Notes under the pieces: generated by a model
Database searches by the model: none
What the model was told of the DNA's origin: nothing
What the model saw: the letters and a program-made list of their open reading frames with translations, nothing else
Shown: piece after piece, positions 57,142 to 64,000 of the stretch
How the letters are laid out: the number at the start of each line of letters is the position of its first letter
How positions within the stretch are numbered: position 1 is the first letter of the stretch
Assembly: GCA_021234155.1 (NCBI GenBank)
Contig: JAJEKV010000030.1
Span: 14,498,003 to 14,562,002 of the forward strand
Length of the DNA: 64,000 nucleotides
Direction: 5' to 3'
Source: Isoetes taiwanensis
Taxonomy: Eukaryota; Streptophyta; Lycopodiopsida; Isoetales; Isoetaceae
Made by a program: the position numbers and the translations under genes

Positions 57142-57688
57142 GTTATGTTGAGAAAACTTAGTCGATTGTCGTAGTTTTTTGTTATTTATTTATTTTTTAT
57201 TCGGCGCATTTTGATACTATAATTTTCAAGATCACGTAATATCTTCCGTGACCAAGCAAATGTATATCATAAAGTACAAAATGTTTATCAATTGTTGCAT
57301 GAAGAAGTTAAACTAGTTCCGTGGTTATGTTGAGAAAACTAGTCGATTGTCGCGCAGTTTTTTCTTATTTACTTATTTTTAACTGATGTGCATTTTCATA
57401 CTTAAATTTCAAGATCACACAATATCTTCTCGCTTCAAGCACAATGTATATCAGAAAGTACAAAATGTTTATCAATTGTTGCATGAAGAAGTTAAACTAG
57501 TCTCAGGTTATGTTGAGAAACTATCGATTGTCGCAAGTTTTTCTTTATTTACTTATTTTTAATCATGCATTTTGATACTTAAATTTTCAAGATCACACAA
57601 TATCTTCTGCTTCAAGCACAATGTATATATATAAAAGTACAAAAATGTTCATCAATTGTTGCATGAAGAAGTTAAACTAGTCTCGGAA
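57142..57688. repeat. three ~182-bp tandem repeats
   Basis: Copies start GTTATGTTGAGAAA at 57142, 57324 and 57507 and each ends near GAAGTTAAACTAGT. Shared inner text includes CAAGATCAC and TTTATCAATTGTTGCATG. Differences are mainly small deletions. Confidence 0.9.
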
Positions 57689-57689
57689 C

Positions 57690-59000
57690 TTGTTCCTCGT
57701 TATAATGGATATCAATAGCTTTTCTTTTGATTCATGAAACAAAGAAGAAAGTGGAACATGTATGAGACAAAAACTTTGTATTACATATCACAAGATATAC
57801 AACCGGTCATATCATATATGATGCCAATATATACAAGTCCGTTGTTCATGTTTTATATTAACATTAATTTACATTCAAAACCGTCACACCGGCGGAAGCC
57901 AAGACATTACTATTCTCGGCCGTTTTTAATATGTTACTTTCTTGCGCCTGTCCAGCCCCCGGACATGCCATCTCCGTTGGCCACCGAAGCCCTCCAAAGC
58001 ATTTTGCTCAAACGGTTGTTGTTAGTACATCGGATGGATTTGCGAAAGGATTACGCTTCACATACCATTGTGTCCGGTGCTATCAACAAACCCTCTAGCC
58101 ATGGTTTTGGCGTCAAGAGCACGTGTCTTCAACATCACTTTCCACCGCCATGAAGGGTGGGCATATGCAATTTTCGTTGGGATTGAAGAGCATCTTGTTT
58201 CCGGAGTCGTCTACTATTAGTGTGTTGTGTTGTTATTCCCATGCGGATACTTCTCGTTATATAAACTCAATTGGCTTGAGATACAAGAGGTTTATCTTCT
58301 CACTTGTCGCAGAATCCTAAAAGGCGGCTCCAAACGGTGGCTTCCATCAGCAGAACCTTAAGTCCCTTTATTGCGCGTCATTGTCAAGATTTTATCCACT
58401 ACTCTTGATAGGTTCCATGGAGCTATTGATGACCATATTCCTACTTCAAAGTGTTCAAATACAAATTCCGTGAATTGCCTAGGTCTCCTTAAAACAACAC
58501 TTTCTTGCCTATTATGTCATAATTCCAACTAGCTGATCATCGATACCAAAGTCCTATGTATTTGTTTGCCAAAACATTATTGATATCAAACACTATCAAC
58601 CTTTTTACGTACACCGATATGAAAGAACATGCAATTTATCAATAAAGTATGGAGTTGAATAAAAAGAGATTGTATTCAAATTCAATGGAAAAAATGTGTA
58701 TTTTATAATCAAATAGTGTTTAGCATTGACAATAGGAGAGGCTGTTTCTTAGCAACATTTATTAGTACCGTGTGGTTCAATAGGTTCCGGGTACATTTGA
58801 ATGTGGTCTAACTCCTCGTAGTGCGTTCGGTGAGAACATCGTAATGACGATCGATGCATACTGTCAAGAACCGTTTCGGGTACGCAAATGTGACAACAAT
58901 ACTTACATAATAAGTATTAAAAACCATTTGTTTGCAAGACAAAAGAAGTGAGACACTCACATTGGTAGTTTTACCACACACCCATCAGGTTCACAACCGT
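57690..59000. other. unassigned; possible remnants of coding sequence
   Basis: Plus-strand frames at 57734-58153 and 58123-58320 overlap and have no motif. Nothing here can be assigned with confidence. Confidence 0.3.
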
Positions 59001-59029
59001 GATAAAAAGGCGCAACATAGAGGCCACAT

Positions 59030-62000
59030 GAATCCCCATCTTTCTGGCTGTGGACACTTATGAATCTTCCAACCGGGTGAAGGATTTTGTCCATGCTTCA
59101 AAAAAAGTGGGACACTCGACACAAGCCATACATAGTGGAGATATGGAGCCTTAAAAGACCGTGTGATCTATTTTGTAGCAAATGAATGAAAGAAGTCGCT
59201 AACATGGTATCCAATCTACCAATATTAATAAAGGAGATGTGAAATACAAAATACCTCTTAAGTGAAAAGCATGTCAACGTCAATGTCCCCGAGAATTGAA
59301 GATCTGAATGTTGATGGTGTTCTTACTCTTAGTAAGTTGCATGTTGAAGATGGCCAAAGTGTGATGTTCAAGAACTCTACATAGCATTGGAATCATGATC
59401 CATCTCGCACTTCAGCCAATTTATCCCCTCGTGAAGAGCTACCTTTATAATATCTCTTCCACGCCGAGGTCGCCATAGATTTATCTTTTTCGCTGCTTGG
59501 CCCATGCTCACCAAATTCCATGAAGTCGGGGTGGGAAGAACCGTGACGTCGGCCTTCTTATCATCCGGAACACGAGTCACGGGTGTACCTATAACAAGTT
59601 GAAAAGGATACAATTACTAACTTGACTTACACATACAAATGAACAAGTTCAAAAGTCCAAGACTGCATACATATCCACATGCCGGTTGGAAAATTTCCCC
59701 ACATCCATGTCCAAAGACATCTTGTTCAAATAAATAACACTCCATTTCAGCAAAGATCCCGAAAATTTGCCTTCTTGAGTTTTCATCACCGGTTTAGCAA
59801 GGCATCATTGATGGCCTGTATTCGAATGCAGTCTGGTTCAATGACCACATTTTACACAAATCATCTACATTCGTCTACTACTATCCATATTATTTTAAAG
59901 TTTTTAACTTGATACTAGATGTAGAAAAATGTAAGAAATGTAGATCAAGTTACCCTGTAGAGATCATTCTTCGCTTTCTCGACACATCGTTTTCCTGAGT
60001 CAAGATCCATTTCCTTCCTTACTTTTTGGTTTCCCTCACTCGGTTTTATTAGGTCCGTGAACTGCCCCAGAACCTCTTCTCGATTTTCTCATTGTCTGGG
60101 AATTTCGCCGCCCTTGCTATGGGAAGCAAGTTTTGACCACAAACTTAAAAGTATGGGGCTCTACATTCATGTTTCTAATATTCCTCTCTTCATTGGGACA
60201 CGTAAATGGGATGTCATGGATTTCTCATTTCTTTGACACTAAAATAAAATGCTTTCTTACCTGTTTCTACCGCTCAATTATCTTTTCAGGGCTTTTTAGC
60301 GGGAGTTCTTCTTTGAGTCACATCTTCGGCTGCCGCCTTTACTTTTGAAGATGTGGCCTTAGCCTGCTCCCTCAATCTCGAGGTTCTGCTCATAATCTGC
60401 GGAATGTCACCATGCAGACGAAGTGCCGACCTCCTCAACTTTGTATCACCAGCGAGGAATAGTGATTTTGCTTTTTCCTTCCAATCAACTTTCTTTTCCC
60501 TCGGCTACATCTTGCACCTCAATTTTTCTTTTGGAACCTCCAAAATCGTGAAAACCTAACCAAGAATAAGAAATTGCTTCCTCCTCGACACAATGCAAAT
60601 CGAATTTGAAAACAAGCTTACTGATCCGTGGTGTAATTTTACGCCAGTAGTTTTTTGGCACTTTGAAGCTCGAAAATAAATCACATAACAATGATATCCC
60701 CAAACTAATCGCCTCTAACGTTGCGGTAGACATATCAATAGTCAGACATATTACTAGAACTGATCTACATTGAAGTACTTTGAGTACATACATATGTAAA
60801 CAGCTATTTATCCAGATGGAATGTACATGTAATGTACATGAATGTGCTCCAATGTATGCACATGTACACATCACAACGATACATAAATACCTCTAAATGT
60901 TCTCGCCACAAAACTCAAGATACACAACTCCTAATTTTATGTATTTAAGTTCTACATTTAGACCCTATTAATCGTGAATGTACAACATGTATGTAAGAAA
61001 CACATATATGTATGACATGCAAGCCAAGGAACTATAAGTATAAAATAACCAAGATTACCTCTTACATCTTTGTAGCAAAACCTTATAAAAAGAATCTACA
61101 TGTAAATGGATTCTACATGTAAATGGATTCTACATTGCGGTAACTCGGTGCAAACAAATTGAACATAAATCATGAAATCATCGCTTACCTCCGATTGTAC
61201 ACACCCAAGGTCTTTGAAATGTTATCGTCCCATTTGCATGCTCTTGGGTGATAGTCCAAATAAATAGAATATGAGAAACAGAAGATATGAAATGAATGCT
61301 CGCATGGAGCAACTAGGATAGGTTCATTATTAGCAAAGCCATTACCGCAAAACACACATCCATGCACAGAGCATATGAATTTTTCTTCGAGAGAGATCAA
61401 TAAGCTTGTTTTGGGCTGAAGGAGAATCACCGAATGCATCATGTACTTATGCATATCATCAAGCCGTGCAAAGACTCAAACCGAACTTTGTGGGCCTCCT
61501 CAAGTTAGCAATCCTCTTTTCACATAACTCCTCCTCCCGAATGGCTTTCTCCAATGGCTCCCGAATTCTCTTCAAGATTTCTTCCTTCCTGTTTCTATCT
61601 CTCATCAAAGGTCTACCTCCTGCCGCACGGTCTTGATGTCTCTCTTTATTCGCTTGGAAGGCCGCCGAGAACACTATTGATGTCTTCTTGTATGTCGTGC
61701 TAGGTCCTCTTCATGTGCATCCTTTCTTCACGAAATCTTATTTATATTGTCCACGTAATTGCGTCTGCTTTGGATTTTCAGTTCTTCAACCTTGGATGTC
61801 GTTAATTAACTCTCCATGACACTTTTAAGCGAGTTTTACGCAAATTCAAGCTCTTCCTTAGGGTAAAATCCTTGTGAAATTTAGGAACCTTGGATGTGGA
61901 TTTAGAGGTCGTAATTTCTTTCGTAATAATGCAGATTCTTTTGCTCCTCCCTTTGCAAATCTTTGGCCAAAACTTTAAAAGTATCCCAATCTACTTTTTT

Positions 62001-62400
62001 ACTGTCAATTGAAGGGCAAATGCACGAGCAAAGTACTCGAGGTACATGGCGATTTGTGACCTCCCTTACCAAAACAATTTCATAATGTTTGTAGAAGTTC
62101 TCGCCCACTCGGCTTCACGCTTAGATTCTTTGAACCCGTTATGTCTTTGGGCCCCCTCGTCATCCATTATCATTTGTAAATCTGGAAAATTTCATCCGCA
62201 TTTACACATCTTACATGCTTTGCTTCCACAACAGCGGTTCTTCACAAATAAGTCTTCTTTTGGCCCTCTGGTTCCTCGAAGTTTGAACCTTCCTCTTGTT
62301 TTTTTCGGCTTTCTTGCTAGAATCGCTATTTTCAAATTTTTTTTGTTTAATCCGGGTGACTTAGAGGCAAAGGCGTCCATTGCTTGGATTTTTGGCAAGG
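59030..62400 (-). pseudogene. minus-strand gene relic with coiled coil and Cys/His motif
   Basis: Protein-like text occurs in several minus-strand pieces. At 62192-62398 it is Lys/Arg-rich. At 61902-62108 it holds VDWDTFKVLAKDLQREEQKN. At 61459-61674 it is a charged coiled-coil-like stretch (RKEEILKRIREPLEKAIREE). At 61185-61454 there is a zinc-finger-like segment, CSVHGCVFCGNGF, then APCEHSFHIFC. More follows at 60485-60720, 59377-59613 (VPDDKKADVTVLPTPTSWNL) and 59040-59100. The pieces are in different frames, as expected for exons or for decay. The Cys/His spacing (C-x4-C-x2-C...C-x-H-x2-H-x3-C) suggests metal binding but matches no family I can name. It is divergent from the reading frame at 63 kb. 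Confidence 0.35.
61100..61136. repeat. short tandem duplication TCTACATGTAAATGGAT
   Basis: Two adjacent copies of a 17-bp unit, within the minus-strand gene relic. Confidence 0.7.
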
Positions 62401-62409
62401 ATTTGAGGA

Positions 62410-62985
62410 AGAAGAATAGTTGATAATTAACCGTTGATCACTTTAAAACTGAAAAATTGGAGCGGGGCAAATTTTTTTTCCTAAACAGAAACACCCATAA
62501 TCTCCCTCGAAAAATTGCAATGAAGGTCCGTTCGGGTTGCGCCACGCCACTCATAATTTTGAATTGCCGGCGTGGCTACTCCTAATCATTACATATCCCA
62601 ACTAACTAAAATTCAAAAAATAACAAAAGCGGTGCCTACATGCCCTACATTATACATAATGTAAAGGCATTTTTTAGACACCCTAGCTTTCTTTTTACCC
62701 AAATTAAGCCAGCGTGGTTTGCAATGCAAACTGTTTCTAAATGGAGAATCTTTTCTCCCGCCTCGCATATCTAGCCATGGTACCTTCCGACACCTTCGTT
62801 TTTAATGATATCCGAGGTTGCCGACGTTAAATGACATTCTTTTCTTTTCACGCCCGGTCGAACATTAATATGTGTCCTTTCGCCACAATTTGTCACATCC
62901 GATCATTCTCTCGTCTCATCTCCACCGTTCCTTGTTTCTCCCTTTCTTGTTTGGGGACTTAGCCAAATTTTGCCTTCAATTCCTC
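62410..62985. other. intergenic region between divergent reading frames
   Basis: AT-rich, no gene. Lies between the minus-strand relic and the plus-strand frame that begins at 62990 and may hold the promoters of both. Confidence 0.35.
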
Positions 62986-62989
62986 CTTC

Positions 62990-63953
62990 ATGATCCATGC
63001 ACCTGGCACCATCTACACTGGCGGCCCTAAAATACCCCGTCTATATAGCCGTCGCATGTACGTCCTCTGCTCTCCGCCTTCTTCACCGCGGTTCATACGT
63101 TCCGGGGCTCTAACCATGCATGGCTGCCCCAAATTACCTACCCTTGAAACCGCTCCAAGGGATCAAGGCTCTTTTTAAGTCCGTGTCTTTCTAAACCCAC
63201 CTTTAGCGAGGCCCTTCTTGGTCAAATTCGGTAGGACATACAAGCACTACGAATTCTACCAAATGGAGCTCCGGCCCCAAAATCCGGAGCAATTCTGCCG
63301 GTTCATTGCTCACATGCGTCAACAACTTCGGAAGGATTTACTCACGGTGAAATTGACTTCCATTTTACTTACTGACATTTGATTTCTGAGGTATTCGTAT
63401 TCCTTGCAAAAAACCTTACGTCTCTTGGGCTGCTTTACAGGACATGGATGTCACTCAGTTTGGTGCTCCTGCTTATCAAGCCAACCAGCATCGCCTCACA
63501 AATATTGCCAAGCCACACGACACTTTTGTGAAGTTTCTGTGGCGCAAATTGCTTGGGTATTCCATCAAGAACACCCATATCAATAAGCCATTTTATAATA
63601 TGGTCATCACTGCCATCCACTCCAATCTCCATGTTGATTGGCCACAGTTATTGTTCTACCGCCTTCTTCAAGAAGTAGACCGCATTCGGGCTACCCCCTC
63701 CTCTGTCTCTAACATTTCAGTGGGTGGCCATCTTCAGGCACTCATTCGTCATTATCTTCCTGTCATTAGGGCGGATTTGGGGTCTGAAAATGGCCTCCTA
63801 TCAGCCAGTCCACGTCATATTTCCGCTCCTTTTTTCCCATGCCACCTAGGATATCAACATCTCATCATTACAGATTTACTTGGAATATTCTCCCGGAATA
63901 AGGGGGATCGCGCATTCATGGCGCCATATGTATTTAATTTTGTTGGTTGTTAG
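62990..63953 (+). CDS. spliced reading frame of unknown family
   Basis: Two segments join in frame across a 94-bp GT-AG intron (63347-63440). The upstream segment 63179-63346 includes FLVKFGRTYKHYEFYQ and HMRQQLRKDLLT. The downstream segment 63441-63953 includes DMDVTQFGAPAYQANQ, HDTFVKFLWRKLLGYS and HYLPVIRADLGSEN, ending TAG at 63951. A frame from ATG 62990 precedes in the same phase, with a single TAA at 63176-63178 between. Either this is a nonsense change, or a further intron ends at the TTTTTAAG acceptor (about 63179). I do not recognise the family; there is no transposase, protease or RT motif. It could be a host gene or the gag-like/accessory gene of an uncharacterised element. Confidence refers to the splicing and frame, not to function. 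Confidence 0.4.
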
Positions 63954-64000
63954 ACAGACTGATGCAACACGTGTCTCTTAGTTTGTCAGATACCAAGCGT

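Noticed and set aside
59040-59100. QKDGDSCGLYV text as a Ulp1/SENP protease catalytic Cys motif
   Set aside because: The match is limited to a few residues; the His and Asp regions were not found upstream, so the protease call is unsupported.
1-64000. CRISPR arrays, bacterial operons or phage-type defence systems
   Set aside because: No short regularly spaced repeats with unique spacers, no ribosome-binding-site-led gene runs; spliced genes and plant retroelements show nuclear eukaryotic DNA.

Overview
This window looks like nuclear DNA of a land plant, in a gene-poor, transposon-rich region. The evidence is a four-exon ribosomal protein L34 gene with short introns, a nuclear tRNA-Cys(GCA) gene, an extensin-like proline-rich protein gene, and TTL-type TPR protein sequence (a plant family). 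Plant-style Ty3/gypsy, Ty1/copia, L1-LINE, PIF/Harbinger and Helitron sequences surround them. I cannot name the species; nothing seen is diagnostic below land plant.

Layout. 1-2.5 kb: tandem repeats and a tRNA-like (SINE-like) sequence. About 3.4-11.7 kb: a decayed plus-strand gypsy chromovirus (gypsy A) with a 5'-truncated LINE inside it and a 1,545-bp 3' LTR ending at 11,669. 11.8-13.25 kb: a 1.4-kb element with 24-bp inverted termini and a nested foldback MITE. 14.4-16.3 kb: the most convincing host genes, a short secreted proline-rich protein (+) convergent with RPL34 (-). 16.4-25.4 kb: a 9-kb PIF/Harbinger element with imperfect TIRs and a TTA target duplication, lying about 190 bp upstream of the RPL34 start codon. 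It carries a broken transposase and a four-exon Myb/trihelix-like partner gene on the opposite strand. The 4.5-kb first intron of the partner gene holds a fragment of a TTL gene, which is itself split by a solo gypsy LTR (TSD ATATT). 25.6-35.1 kb: a minus-strand gypsy of the same family as gypsy A (gypsy B), its RT interrupted by a 6.1-kb Helitron (26,583-32,688) carrying exon-like fragments.

35-44 kb is mostly non-coding, with a tRNA-Cys gene between two 387-bp repeat copies and a long CTAT microsatellite. 44.2-46.5 kb holds copia RT/RNase H, a polypurine tract, an LTR and a primer-binding site on the minus strand, with a poly(A) retroposon tail at its edge. 47.4-53.3 kb is a third gypsy (gypsy C) with gag, RT, RNase H and integrase remnants. 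55.9-64 kb holds a triple 182-bp repeat and two divergent unrecognised gene remnants: a minus-strand coiled-coil/Cys-His protein and a plus-strand spliced reading frame reaching almost to the window end.

The genes do not form a pathway. The structure is a stack of insertions (gypsy, then Helitron; Harbinger carrying TTL, then a solo LTR) beside a housekeeping gene. The Harbinger transposase and Myb-like protein would normally cooperate in transposition, but both are broken here. All identifications are by eye from motifs and splice signals.
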